From Lacihabitans sp. CCS-44 (lineage in GTDB: Bacteria > Bacteroidota > Bacteroidia > Cytophagales > Spirosomataceae), in the NCBI RefSeq assembly GCF_024343735.1, contig NZ_RJUE01000053.1:62001-126000 (forward strand): a stretch of DNA of 64,000 nucleotides. Reading direction: 5' to 3'. A program made the position numbers and the translations under genes. The notes below the pieces were generated by a model, which ran no database searches, was not told where the DNA came from, and saw nothing but the letters and a program-made list of their open reading frames with translations. Positions 40,057 through 49,694 of the stretch are shown piece after piece (positions within the stretch are counted from its first letter, which is position 1; the number at the start of each line of letters is the position of its first letter).

Positions 40057-42153
40057 TCAACTAATTCTATTCCAGCTCAATTCTTTGTTCTTGATTTTGT
40101 CAATATGAAGTTTAATGGGCAAATGGTCTGCCATTTCGAGTTCAGGGTCGCTTTTGAGTATCTTAAATGCCTCCTCACGAGCTATTTTCAAGATTCCTTC
40201 ATCTTTGGCTAGGTTGGCTATTTTAAGGTCTATAAGGCCACTTTGTTGGGTTCCTCCCATATCACCCGGTCCACGGAGTTCAAGATCCACTTGAGAAATC
40301 ACAAAACCGTTTTCGGTTTGCACCATGGTTTGTAAACGTTTTTGGGTATCTTTTGAAAGTTTATAGTCAGTCATCAGAATACAAAACGATTGATCTGCTC
40401 CCCTACCCACTCTACCCCGCAACTGGTGCAACTGAGACAAACCAAATCGTTGGGCACTTTCTATCACCATCACGCTGGCATTGGGTACGTCAACTCCAAC
40501 TTCTATCACGGTGGTGGCCACCATTATTTTGGTTTCTCCTTTTTTGAAGCGTTGCATTTCGTATTCTTTGTCCTTAGGCTTCATTTTGCCATGGACAATA
40601 CTCAACGGAACACCTGGAAACGCACGTTCTATGGATTCATAACCATCATAAAGATTCTTTAAATCCAACTTTTCTGATTCTTCAATGAGTGGAAAAACCA
40701 TATAAATCTGGCGGCCCTTCTTGAGTTCGTCTCGCATAAATTCAAAAACCTTAAGCCTATTGGCATCATAGCGATGCACCGTTATAATCGGTTTTCTACC
40801 TGGTGGCATTTCGTCTATTTCAGAGTGATCCAAATCTCCAAAAAGCGTCATGGCCAAAGTTCTCGGAATCGGCGTGGCTGTCATGACCATCATGTGGGGA
40901 TAGAAATTCTTATTTTTCTCCCAAAGTTTAGCCCGCTGTGCCACGCCAAAACGGTGTTGCTCGTCGATAACACAAAGTCCAAGATTTTTAAACTGCACGA
41001 TGTCTTCCAAAAGTGCATGAGTGCCTACCAGTATTTTCAATTCGCCATTCAACAAAGCTTCATGAATTACGGCCCGTTCCTTTTTCTTGGAAGAACCCGT
41101 CAGGATTTCAATGCTTACCCCCAACAAATCGCCATATTTTTTCAAATTGGCGTAATGTTGTTGAGCCAAAATCTCAGTTGGAGCCATCATACAAGCCTGT
41201 GCACCGCTGTCAATGGCCATAAGCATAGAAATAAACGCCACAATAGTCTTCCCACTTCCAACATCACCCTGAATCAGACGATTCATCTGTTTGCCCGATT
41301 TCAAATCGAGAAATATTTCTTTGATGACCCTTTTTTGGGCACCCGTAAGATCAAAGGGTAAGTGATTGTTATAAAATTCTGTAATTAAAGCCGTTTTTTG
41401 GAAAACTTGACCTGCATAATCGTTTTTTCGAACCAAACTCAACTTTATAAGTCTCAGCTGATTATAAAAAAGCTCTTCAAACTTTAATCTACGTTGTGCT
41501 TGGTGCAGTTCGGCCTGAGATTTCGGGACATGCAACCACCTCAAAGCGTGCTTTTTTGCTACCAACCTATATTTTGTGAGTAAAGAGTCTGGAATGGTTT
41601 CGTTGATGTATGGATCCGCAATGTCCAAAAGATTTTTGACCCAAATACTTATCAACTTGCTTTCAATATATCTTTTACGGAGTTTTTCAGTAAGAGAATA
41701 TATCGCCTGAAAATAGCCTTTTTTAGTATTGCTCGGCGTGAGAAGTTCTATTTCTGGATGTGTTATGGAGTAGTTTCCGCCAAACCAAACGGGCTTGCCA
41801 TACACCACGTACTCGGCATTTATTTTGAGATATTTCTGAAAATACGTGATGCTCTGGAACCACACCAACTCCATGTGGCTGGTAGAATCTCTGAAAGTCG
41901 CTACCAGTCGTTGTTTGCCCACGCCGCTTCCAATCAGTTCAATAGAAGCTATTCTTCCAACTATTTGTGCCGCAAACATATCCTCTGTTATGTCGGCTAT
42001 TCGGTGAAAAGCAGTGCGGTCTTCGTGCCTGAACGGATAATATTCGAGCAAGTCAGCGAAGGTAAATATTCCCAGCTCTTTGTTTAGCCATTCGGCCTTT
42101 TGTGGGCCAACGCCTCGTAGGGATTCTATTTTGGTTTCAAAAAAGGAAGACAT
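40057..42153 (-). CDS. recG: ATP-dependent DNA helicase RecG
   Basis: This is a full-length RecG of 698 residues: an N-terminal wedge/OB domain (SLRGVGPQKAEWL, about 1-180) and then two helicase domains with Walker A (GDVGSGKT), DEQH box in CVIDEQHRFGVAQR, motif III MTATPIPRT, and QLRGRVGRG. It reverses stalled replication forks and processes recombination intermediates. The divergent MutS-like gene starts 74 bases away, so the two share a regulatory space. Confidence 0.97.
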   Translation of the reverse strand: MSSFFETKIESLRGVGPQKAEWLNKELGIFTFADLLEYYPFRHEDRTAFHRIADITEDMFAAQIVGRIASIELIGSGVGKQRLVATFRDSTSHMELVWFQSITYFQKYLKINAEYVVYGKPVWFGGNYSITHPEIELLTPSNTKKGYFQAIYSLTEKLRKRYIESKLISIWVKNLLDIADPYINETIPDSLLTKYRLVAKKHALRWLHVPKSQAELHQAQRRLKFEELFYNQLRLIKLSLVRKNDYAGQVFQKTALITEFYNNHLPFDLTGAQKRVIKEIFLDLKSGKQMNRLIQGDVGSGKTIVAFISMLMAIDSGAQACMMAPTEILAQQHYANLKKYGDLLGVSIEILTGSSKKKERAVIHEALLNGELKILVGTHALLEDIVQFKNLGLCVIDEQHRFGVAQRAKLWEKNKNFYPHMMVMTATPIPRTLAMTLFGDLDHSEIDEMPPGRKPIITVHRYDANRLKVFEFMRDELKKGRQIYMVFPLIEESEKLDLKNLYDGYESIERAFPGVPLSIVHGKMKPKDKEYEMQRFKKGETKIMVATTVIEVGVDVPNASVMVIESAQRFGLSQLHQLRGRVGRGADQSFCILMTDYKLSKDTQKRLQTMVQTENGFVISQVDLELRGPGDMGGTQQSGLIDLKIANLAKDEGILKIAREEAFKILKSDPELEMADHLPIKLHIDKIKNKELSWNRIS

Positions 42154-42227
42154 GGAACAAAAATAGACATTTGAGCCGTTATTTGATTAATTCTCAATTA
42201 TTTTTGCCTTTTCAACCCGATTATTCA

Positions 42228-44033
42228 ATGATACAGTTCTACCAAACACAACTTGAGTCACTATTAGAAAACAAAGAAGTTCTACAAAAAACCTATAATA
42301 AAACCTCCTCCTATCGTCTGGTTTTCCTGATTATCGGCTTGCTTGGTTTGATAAAAGCGTTTTCCATTAATCCCTATTTGGGCGTCATCGCATTAATCGT
42401 TTTTTTGGGTGGATTTTATTATTTGGTAAAATATCATGAAAAAACTGAAGAAGATTTACTCCTAAATGATAATCAACAGGCTTTAATTAAGAATGAAATT
42501 GGCATTGTAAACAACGAAGCTAACTCGGTTTATGGAGATGGAAGCGATTTTTCAAACCCGCATCATATATTTTCTGCAGATTTAGATTTATTTGGCCAGA
42601 ACTCACTTTTTCAGCTCCTAAATCGTGCAAAAACCAGATGGGGATTAGAGTTATTGGCAAAAAACATGTTGGAGATAGAATCCGATGGAGAGGTTTTGCA
42701 AAAAAAACAAGAAGCGACAACAGAATTAAAAGAAAAAACCACTTGGCGACTGAAGTTCTTGGCTTCTTTGGTTCATATTCCAATTTCACAGGCTGATTCT
42801 TCTCATCAAATATCCAAAATTTCAGTTCCGCCAAAATTGACATTTGGTACTTTTTTGAAATATTATGGCAAAATCGTTACATTGGTTTGGCTGGCCTTGT
42901 TTGTGGGTTTTTATTTTCTAAAATTCGAAGGAATTGGTTTTGGAATTGGGGGTTTGGTCCTTTTTCATTTTTATCTGAATGGCCTCAATAAGAAAATCAC
43001 GGAGCCTTATCTCGAACAAATATCAGTAACTTGTCGAGCTTTGCAGAGTTTCTCAAAAGCAGCTGAACTAATTGCCAATGAAGAATTTACTTCCAAAATT
43101 TTACAAGAAGCTCTAAAAGATTTTCCAAGGGCTGACTTGAAATCTAAAAATCCAATAGAAAACTTTTCGTTGATTGTGAAGCGTTTGGAGATGCGTAAAA
43201 ACATGATTGCCTCACTCTTTTTGATAAGTGCGAGACCTTTTGAACCCATAGAAACTCTGAAGATGGGCGAATGGATAGAACGAAACCCCAATTTTTTTAA
43301 TGAGATATTTAGGGCCATCGCCATGCTAGAGTATTACGCAAGCCTTGGGACTTTGCATTTCAATAATCCAGAATGGTGTTTACCCGATTTTCATGAAGAA
43401 GACCGAAGTTTCATCTCTGCCACTCAAATAGGCCATCCGCTCATTAAAGGTCACAAAACCGTCTGCAATGATTTTGAACTCAATGATCAAAACAGGGTAA
43501 ACCTGATCACCGGCAGCAATATGTCAGGCAAAAGCACATTTTTAAGAACGGGAGGCATAAACTTGATATTGGCCAATATGGGAGCACCAGTTTTTGCCAG
43601 AAAATTAAGTTTGCGACTCGGAATGGAGCCCATTTGTTATATGCGAATTACGGATTCCATCTTCGAAAATGCCTCCACTTTCAAGGCGGAAATAGAACGT
43701 ATAAAACTGGTACTCGCAGCACTGAATAATGGCAAACTGCACATATTTCTGATAGACGAAATGCTGAGAGGAACCAACTCCGAAGACAAACTAAAAGGCT
43801 CGATGGCTCTCTTTGAAAAACTTGTTAACGAAAACGCCATCGCACTGCTCGCTACCCATGATTTGAGGTTGTCGGAAATTTCCGCAAAATATACCGATAA
43901 GGTTAAAAACTTTTATTTTGAATACTCCACAGCCAACGGAGAGCTTATTTTTGATTATCTTATAAAAGAAGGTGTGTGCAAAAGCTTCAATGCATCTTTA
44001 CTTTTAGAAGCCATAGGTTTGAGAATGTCTTAA
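42228..44033 (+). CDS. Membrane-anchored MutS-family ATPase (MutS C-domain only)
   Basis: From ATG 42228 the protein is 601 residues. Two membrane segments at about 31-47 and 50-67 (LVFLIIGLLGLIKAF and LGVIALIVFLGGFYYLV) and a second pair near 215-255 precede a lever-type region. A MutS ATPase ends the protein: Walker A ITGSNMSGKSTFLR (Gly434-Lys435-Ser436), Walker B HIFLIDEMLRGTNSEDK and LLATHD. The mismatch-recognition domains of MutS are absent. Such Bacteroidota proteins are distinct from MutS1/2; their substrate is unknown. The longer start at 42102 would overlap recG, so it is rejected. Confidence 0.88.
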   Translation: MIQFYQTQLESLLENKEVLQKTYNKTSSYRLVFLIIGLLGLIKAFSINPYLGVIALIVFLGGFYYLVKYHEKTEEDLLLNDNQQALIKNEIGIVNNEANSVYGDGSDFSNPHHIFSADLDLFGQNSLFQLLNRAKTRWGLELLAKNMLEIESDGEVLQKKQEATTELKEKTTWRLKFLASLVHIPISQADSSHQISKISVPPKLTFGTFLKYYGKIVTLVWLALFVGFYFLKFEGIGFGIGGLVLFHFYLNGLNKKITEPYLEQISVTCRALQSFSKAAELIANEEFTSKILQEALKDFPRADLKSKNPIENFSLIVKRLEMRKNMIASLFLISARPFEPIETLKMGEWIERNPNFFNEIFRAIAMLEYYASLGTLHFNNPEWCLPDFHEEDRSFISATQIGHPLIKGHKTVCNDFELNDQNRVNLITGSNMSGKSTFLRTGGINLILANMGAPVFARKLSLRLGMEPICYMRITDSIFENASTFKAEIERIKLVLAALNNGKLHIFLIDEMLRGTNSEDKLKGSMALFEKLVNENAIALLATHDLRLSEISAKYTDKVKNFYFEYSTANGELIFDYLIKEGVCKSFNASLLLEAIGLRMS

Positions 44034-44135
44034 GCATATTTTTGCAGAATTCGTATCATTCAGCTAAAAGTTAAAAGTAATTTGACAACGATGCACCGCT
44101 GTCTTGAAATGTTTTTGCAAAAAAAAACTCAAAAA

Positions 44136-44684
44136 CTACAAACTAATGTCTGTAGGTAATCCGTCCAAACTTACTAAGTTCTTTTCTTGTATATAAGCCT
44201 TTAGCCCATCTTCACCTTGTTGTTCAGCCCATTTGAAATGGATATCTCTTTCACCCTTATAATCGAAAAACGGCACACCAAATCCACAGGAAGTTTGGAC
44301 TAAATCTATTTCTGCAACAATAATTTGTCTTGTACTTGGGTAAATCTCAAAGTTTGGGGCGTATTCTTCCCATTTTTCGGAGTCCTTCACAACTGTAAAA
44401 GCCTTTCCATAAAGCCTCATTATCAATGGATTCTTGTCGAACGAACAAAACATAAAGGTAATTCTCCCGTTTTCGAGCGTATGAGCCGATGTTTCATTTC
44501 CACTACTAATCAAATCCATGTACCCAACTTTGTTTTCTCCCAGAACCCGAAAACAATCAAGGCCTTTAGGCGAAAGGTTAACTCTCCCGTTTTCGCTCAA
44601 AGGAGCTGTTGAAACGAAAAATATATGCTGATTTTCGATGAACTCCTTGTGAGACGGTTTTATTGTTTCGTGAAATTTGCCCAT
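44136..44684 (-). CDS. Pyridoxamine 5'-phosphate oxidase-fold (flavin) protein
   Basis: The 182-residue protein has the split-barrel flavin fold: FFVSTAPLSENGRVNLSPKG, GENKVGYMDLISSGNETSAH, GRITFMFCSFDKNP and LRLYGKAFTV. These match PPOX-type proteins rather than true PdxH, which has additional substrate contacts. Probably binds FMN or F420; the activity is unknown. It stands alone. Confidence 0.87.
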   Translation of the reverse strand: MGKFHETIKPSHKEFIENQHIFFVSTAPLSENGRVNLSPKGLDCFRVLGENKVGYMDLISSGNETSAHTLENGRITFMFCSFDKNPLIMRLYGKAFTVVKDSEKWEEYAPNFEIYPSTRQIIVAEIDLVQTSCGFGVPFFDYKGERDIHFKWAEQQGEDGLKAYIQEKNLVSLDGLPTDISL

Positions 44685-44967
44685 ACTTTTATATTGGTTA
44701 AGGACACAATTTAAGAGTTTTTCACAAAATTTGCTTTATTGCAGCTAATGAAATTAAAAAAATCAACTTATAGATTTCTCCATCCAGAAAAAACAACTTA
44801 AATATTCAATTCCTATGAAATCATAGTTCTATCTAGCTTGTCTCTCTTAAGATAATAAGATTATTCTGCAGTAAATATCAAGTAGCATAAACTGAAAATG
44901 AATTAAATCAAAACAAAAATATTCAGAAAGCTCAAAAGTGTTTTATACTCTGAAAGAATCCTGAAAA
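44685..44967. other. Intergenic space with no gene seen
   Basis: The gap between the PPOX gene and the first RND pump is AT-rich. I see no ORF of support and no strong TAnnTTTG box; the only feature is the terminator at its right end. Confidence 0.6.
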
Positions 44968-44971
44968 CCAA

Positions 44972-45001
44972 AAAGACCTCCCATTCAGATGAGAGGTCTT
45001 T
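44972..45001 (-). terminator. Terminator of the first RND pump operon
   Basis: Read on the minus strand: AAAGACCTCTCAT, loop CTGA, ATGGGAGGTCTTT. It is 13 bp with one U-G pair that is a pair only on this strand, followed by TT. It lies 22 bases after the RND stop. Confidence 0.85.
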
Positions 45002-45023
45002 CTAATAATATTGATTTTGACTA

Positions 45024-48000
45024 TTACTTTTTCCAAAGTTTAACTTTCAAACGCTCATTGATGTAATACATACAAGGTACTATAAGCAAGGTAAGTATAG
45101 TAGAAAATGTAAGGCCATAAATTATAGTCCAAGCCAATATATTCCAGAATACGGCACTATCTCCACCTGTGTGTACTACTGGGTTAAGGTCGACGAACAT
45201 GGCTCCGAAATCAACTGTAAGACCAAACGCCAACGGAATAAGACCAAGTACTGCAGAGGCTGCGGTAAGCAATACAGGAGTAAGACGTGTAGCTCCTGCT
45301 TCAACAATTGCATCCTTTAGGTTATATCCTCTAGCTAGTAGCTCGTCAGTAAACTCGATGATTAATATGCCGTTTTTCACTACTATTCCCGCGAGTGCGA
45401 TTACACCAACCCCCGACATTAGTACAGAAAACGTTTTGCCAGCTATCATGAAGCCTATCATTACACCTATTAAGCTCAACAAAATGGTCACGAATATGAT
45501 AATTGGTTTAATAATAGAGTTAAACTGAGCAGCCAATATGAGGTAAATCATGATTAAGGCCACGCCAAACGCTGAAACCAAAAACGCTCCAGTTTTGGCT
45601 TGCTCTTCTTGCTCGCCGCCTTGTCTGATCGTATAGCCAGAAGGTAATTCAATGCTACCTATAGCATCAAAAATCTGAGTATTCACTTCCGTAGCGTTAA
45701 AAGGCGATATAACATCAGAACCCAAGGTGATGATTCGCTCGTTGTCCTTGCGATTTATTTGCGAAAACGTAGTGGTATAGCTTATGTCGGCAATTGATGC
45801 TAGAGGTACATTTCGCAATACTCCACCCATGTTCATGTCGCGGTAAGTAATGTTCATGCTCAACAATTTTTCAACCTGATTTCTATCCTCTTGCTTCAGT
45901 CGAAGTTGTATTGGATATTCTTCGTCAGAATCCCTGAACTTAGAAATCTCTGTACCAAACAAAGCAGTACGAATAGCCATAGCTACTTGAGATGAGCTTA
46001 TACCTTCACGAGACGCTTTTTCCCTGTCAACATTTACTATAATTTCTGGTTTGTTGGTTACCAAATCAGACTTTAGCTCTTCAATACCTTTGATACCTGC
46101 TGCAGCAATTTTGGCTCTAACTTGCTTTTCGATATTAAGCATTTCGTCAAACTCCTTACCTACTATCTCTATTGATACCGGTTTACCCGTTGGTGGTCCA
46201 TTGTTTTCACGTTGTACAGATATCTCAGTGCCAGGTATGCCTTCCAGCTTCGTACGAACTTTGTTTAGCAATTCTTGAGACGAAATACCATTTCTTTCGC
46301 CTTTACTTACAAATGCTACTGTCACTTTAGACTTGTGAGGTGTAGCTGAGCGGTCAGGTAACATCGGGTCTCCGGCATTTTTACCCACATTAGAAATTAC
46401 AGAGTTAATAGCTATTTCGGCCTTATTTTCTTTTATAACTTCAAAAACTCTCTTTTCAATTTCTCGAGTAACTTGGTCGGTTTTTACGGCATCCGTTCCG
46501 ATTGGCATTACATTGTAAACGTATATATAGTCTGGCTCAGCACTAGGGAAAAATATAACTTCAGGTTTAACTACGCCCATCATAAAACCTGTGAAGAATA
46601 AGAGCCCAACCATACTTAAAACGGCATATGCTGGCCTCCAGCCTTTTATAAGCCAAGTAATCAGTTTTTTATAATTGTTCTTTAGGGCTGGCAAAAGTCT
46701 TTCTTGAAAAGGGATGATGACCTTTGGAGTAAGAATAAAATGATTAAAAATATAAAGTATTATTATAAATACAGTAAAGTTGGCAACTCCTCTGAAAAGT
46801 GTATTCCCACCAAAAGATATTAAATAACACAAAATGGCTATTCCACCCAATACTATCAAAGGCATTTTTATAGCTGCCCAGTTTACTTTTTCCTTTTTCT
46901 CCTCTTCTTCACGTCTCATAAATGATATGGCGAAGATTGGGTTCATTACATAAGCTACAATCAAAGAAGCTATTAGTGTAAATATTAAAGTATAAGGCAG
47001 GTATTTCATAAACTCACCTATGAGTCCGTCCCAAAATAAAAGCGGGAAAAACGGTGCAATAGTGGTAAGCGTACCCGAAAGAACTGGCACAAAAACCTCA
47101 GATGCAGCCAGTTTTACGGCTTCCACAATGGTGAGCTCTTTATGCTTATTAAATAGGCGGTGTGAGTTTTCGATGACCACAATGGCGTCGTCAACTACTA
47201 TACCTAAACCCAATAAAAATGCAAAAAGTACCATTGTATTTAATGTAAAACCCATCAACAATAGTGGATAGAAAGCTAATAAGGCAGAAAGCGGTACAGA
47301 CAAACCTACAAAAATGGCGTCTTTTACACCCATAAAAAACATCAATACCAATACCACAAATATAAAACCTAATATCACCGTGTTGATTAGGTCGTTTATA
47401 TCTCCCTTTGTTCTTTCGCTTTGATCTGCTGTAATGGCTATTTTTATACCTTCTGGCATTTCGCCTTTTTTAAACTCTTCTAATACTTTTTCTATTTTTT
47501 CAGAAGCTATAACCAAGTTCTCTCCACCACGCTTAATTACATTTAAAGTAACAACTGACTTGTTATCTAATCTTGCAAAATCTTGGCGTTCAGCATTAGA
47601 ATCAACTACTTCTGCTACATCACCCAACCTTACAGTAGCTCCCTGACCTGAGCGTATGATTACGTTTTGAATCTGAGCCATACTCTTAAATTCTCCTGCT
47701 ACACGTAACGATCGACGAACATTGTCAACATTCAGTTCTCCCCCTGAAATATTCACGTTTTCGCCCTGAATAGCTGCTTGAATGTCATAAAAAGTTATGC
47801 CATAAGACTTCATTTTGGCTACATCTAAGTTAATTTGAATCTCACGGTTTAGTGCTCCCACTATGTCTACACGTGTGATTTCTGTCATTGCCTCAATTTT
47901 ATCTTGCAGCTGCTCACCATATTTTTTCAATTTATCAAGTGGAAAATCGCCCGATAAGTTAATATTCATGATAGGAAACTCCGAGAAATTTACTTCAGCG

Positions 48001-48446
48001 GCGGTAGGATTTTGGGTAAGGTCTGCTGGCAAGTCACGCTTTGCCTTATCTATTGCACTTTTTACTCGTTCTTTAGCAATTGGTATTTCTACATCAGTAT
48101 CAAACTCGACAATTATTACAGATACATCTTGAAGGGCATTTGATTTTATACTTTTTACTCCCTTTTCAGATTTGAGCTGTTTTTCAAGTGGCTTATTGAT
48201 TAGGTTTTCTATATCTACTGGAGTTGTTCCCGCATAAACAGTCTGAACAACTATCTGGGGCACAACGATTTCTGGAAATTGCTCCTTAGGAAGGCCGTTG
48301 AATATAAAATATCCTGCAATTGTCACCAAAAATGTTATCAAATAGACAGTGGTTTTGTTTTTGGACAAACCTCCAATCATATTATAGATAAACCCTTTGC
48401 CTTCGGGAAGTTGATCCGAATCGTGCATGTTGTTGTTATCAGTCAT
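45024..48446 (-). CDS. RND efflux transporter, inner-membrane permease
   Basis: The 1140-residue RND pump protein has an N-terminal helix (TVYLITFLVTIAGYFIF), the PN domain (VQTVYAGTTPVDIENLINKP) and a central TM block with LGLGIVVDDAIVVIENSHR, the aspartate pair of proton relay helix TM4. Large periplasmic loops and the C-terminal repeat (GIVVKNGILIIEFTDELLARG) complete it. It is the last gene of tetR-tolC-adaptor-RND. It expels compounds across both membranes driven by the proton gradient; substrate unknown. The length is somewhat above typical AcrB. Confidence 0.95.
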   Translation of the reverse strand: MTDNNNMHDSDQLPEGKGFIYNMIGGLSKNKTTVYLITFLVTIAGYFIFNGLPKEQFPEIVVPQIVVQTVYAGTTPVDIENLINKPLEKQLKSEKGVKSIKSNALQDVSVIIVEFDTDVEIPIAKERVKSAIDKAKRDLPADLTQNPTAAEVNFSEFPIMNINLSGDFPLDKLKKYGEQLQDKIEAMTEITRVDIVGALNREIQINLDVAKMKSYGITFYDIQAAIQGENVNISGGELNVDNVRRSLRVAGEFKSMAQIQNVIIRSGQGATVRLGDVAEVVDSNAERQDFARLDNKSVVTLNVIKRGGENLVIASEKIEKVLEEFKKGEMPEGIKIAITADQSERTKGDINDLINTVILGFIFVVLVLMFFMGVKDAIFVGLSVPLSALLAFYPLLLMGFTLNTMVLFAFLLGLGIVVDDAIVVIENSHRLFNKHKELTIVEAVKLAASEVFVPVLSGTLTTIAPFFPLLFWDGLIGEFMKYLPYTLIFTLIASLIVAYVMNPIFAISFMRREEEEKKEKVNWAAIKMPLIVLGGIAILCYLISFGGNTLFRGVANFTVFIIILYIFNHFILTPKVIIPFQERLLPALKNNYKKLITWLIKGWRPAYAVLSMVGLLFFTGFMMGVVKPEVIFFPSAEPDYIYVYNVMPIGTDAVKTDQVTREIEKRVFEVIKENKAEIAINSVISNVGKNAGDPMLPDRSATPHKSKVTVAFVSKGERNGISSQELLNKVRTKLEGIPGTEISVQRENNGPPTGKPVSIEIVGKEFDEMLNIEKQVRAKIAAAGIKGIEELKSDLVTNKPEIIVNVDREKASREGISSSQVAMAIRTALFGTEISKFRDSDEEYPIQLRLKQEDRNQVEKLLSMNITYRDMNMGGVLRNVPLASIADISYTTTFSQINRKDNERIITLGSDVISPFNATEVNTQIFDAIGSIELPSGYTIRQGGEQEEQAKTGAFLVSAFGVALIMIYLILAAQFNSIIKPIIIFVTILLSLIGVMIGFMIAGKTFSVLMSGVGVIALAGIVVKNGILIIEFTDELLARGYNLKDAIVEAGATRLTPVLLTAASAVLGLIPLAFGLTVDFGAMFVDLNPVVHTGGDSAVFWNILAWTIIYGLTFSTILTLLIVPCMYYINERLKVKLWKK

Positions 48447-48532
48447 TTTAAAATATTATTTAATTTTGTTAAATCTCCACCCAAAACTCTCGCAAAACGA
48501 TAGATGCCTTGAATTCGGATTTGATTATTTTC

Positions 48533-49672
48533 TTAATAATTGATGGCTTGGCCATCTACTATTTCTTGGTAACCTTCTGTTATCAGAGCATCCCCCACAG
48601 TTAGGCCTGATTTTATTTCAATTTTACCATCATACGATAGTCCAGTTTTTACTATTTTGGCTCTCGCTATTTTTTTGTTGCCTTCTGTTGTAGCTATATA
48701 CACTATAGAACCCTGCTCTGTGTTCTGAATATAGTTTTGAGGTATAACTATTGCTCCGCCTGTCGACTGGTCGTTTATAGTTACCAAAGCCGTAAGATTT
48801 GGCTTAAAAGATTTGTCTGTCATGGGCACTTTAGCTTCTACAGTAAAAGTTCTTGAAACCTGATTGATAGTTTGGCTTACATAAGAAAGTTTAGCTGAGA
48901 TTTCTTTCTGTAGGTCAGGGAATTTGATTTTAACCATATCGCCTTTTGCTATTGTTCCTGCATAAGTATCTGGCACATTGGCAACCACTTTCAATTCGTT
49001 GAAGTTCACTATTCTCAATATACCTACCCCAGGGGCAGCAATTTCGCCAGCTTTTAACCTAACTTCATCCACAACTCCAGATATTGGAGCTACGACTACA
49101 TTTAGCACATCTTGTGATTTAAGGGTATTGATTCTCCTTTCAAGAGATTCTACCGCAGATTTTGCTTGTATATATTGTACTTCTGTACCGATTTTCTGAT
49201 CCCAAAGATTTTTTTGCCTTTCAAAAATAGTCTTTGCAGTCTCTAGCTGGATCTCCACTTCTTGCATCGAGTTTCTAAGTATTGAGTTATCAATTGTCGC
49301 TATTTTTTGTCCTTTAGATACAAAATCTCCAATTTTTACAAATACTTTGGTAAGTGCTCCGCCTGTTTGCGGGCTTACAAAAACATTATTTTCAGCTTCA
49401 AGTCTTCCTGTAGCCTCCACAAAATGCTGGAAGTTTTGGGTAATAACTGGAGTAACAGATACCGTTTTGATTTTCTCTTCTTTATTTGGCTCAAGTTTGT
49501 CAAGCTCGCTCTGCAAGGCTTGTATTTTGCTTGTAAGTGTAGTGGCTTGCTTTTGAAGTTCTACCAATTGGGCTTTTTTACCTGCCAACGAATTGTCTTC
49601 TTTTTTGCCACAAGAAACGGTGACAAAAACCATCAGACTCATTAATAGTATGCTAGTGAATGTTTTTTTCAT
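48533..49672 (-). CDS. RND periplasmic adaptor lipoprotein (membrane fusion protein)
   Basis: The 379-residue protein has a lipoprotein signal (ILLMSLMVFVTVSC, Cys21). A predicted coiled coil (KAQLVELQKQATTLTSK) covers residues about 33-60, then the lipoyl-like/barrel domains (GGALTKVFVKIGDFVSKGQK, VVAPISGVVDEVRLKAGE), and a C-terminal strand domain. It bridges the pump and outer-membrane TolC. It is 22 bases downstream of the tolC gene and 86 upstream of the RND pump. Confidence 0.93.
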   Translation of the reverse strand: MKKTFTSILLMSLMVFVTVSCGKKEDNSLAGKKAQLVELQKQATTLTSKIQALQSELDKLEPNKEEKIKTVSVTPVITQNFQHFVEATGRLEAENNVFVSPQTGGALTKVFVKIGDFVSKGQKIATIDNSILRNSMQEVEIQLETAKTIFERQKNLWDQKIGTEVQYIQAKSAVESLERRINTLKSQDVLNVVVAPISGVVDEVRLKAGEIAAPGVGILRIVNFNELKVVANVPDTYAGTIAKGDMVKIKFPDLQKEISAKLSYVSQTINQVSRTFTVEAKVPMTDKSFKPNLTALVTINDQSTGGAIVIPQNYIQNTEQGSIVYIATTEGNKKIARAKIVKTGLSYDGKIEIKSGLTVGDALITEGYQEIVDGQAINY

Positions 49673-49694
49673 TTTATTTTCGATATAATAGTTT

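Noticed and set aside
40774-41361. 195-residue ORF on the plus strand
   Set aside because: It is antisense to recG and has no recognisable domain.
44037-44044. TATTTTTG -7-like box after the MutS-like gene
   Set aside because: No gene starts downstream on the plus strand; the only small ORF runs into the PPOX gene end.
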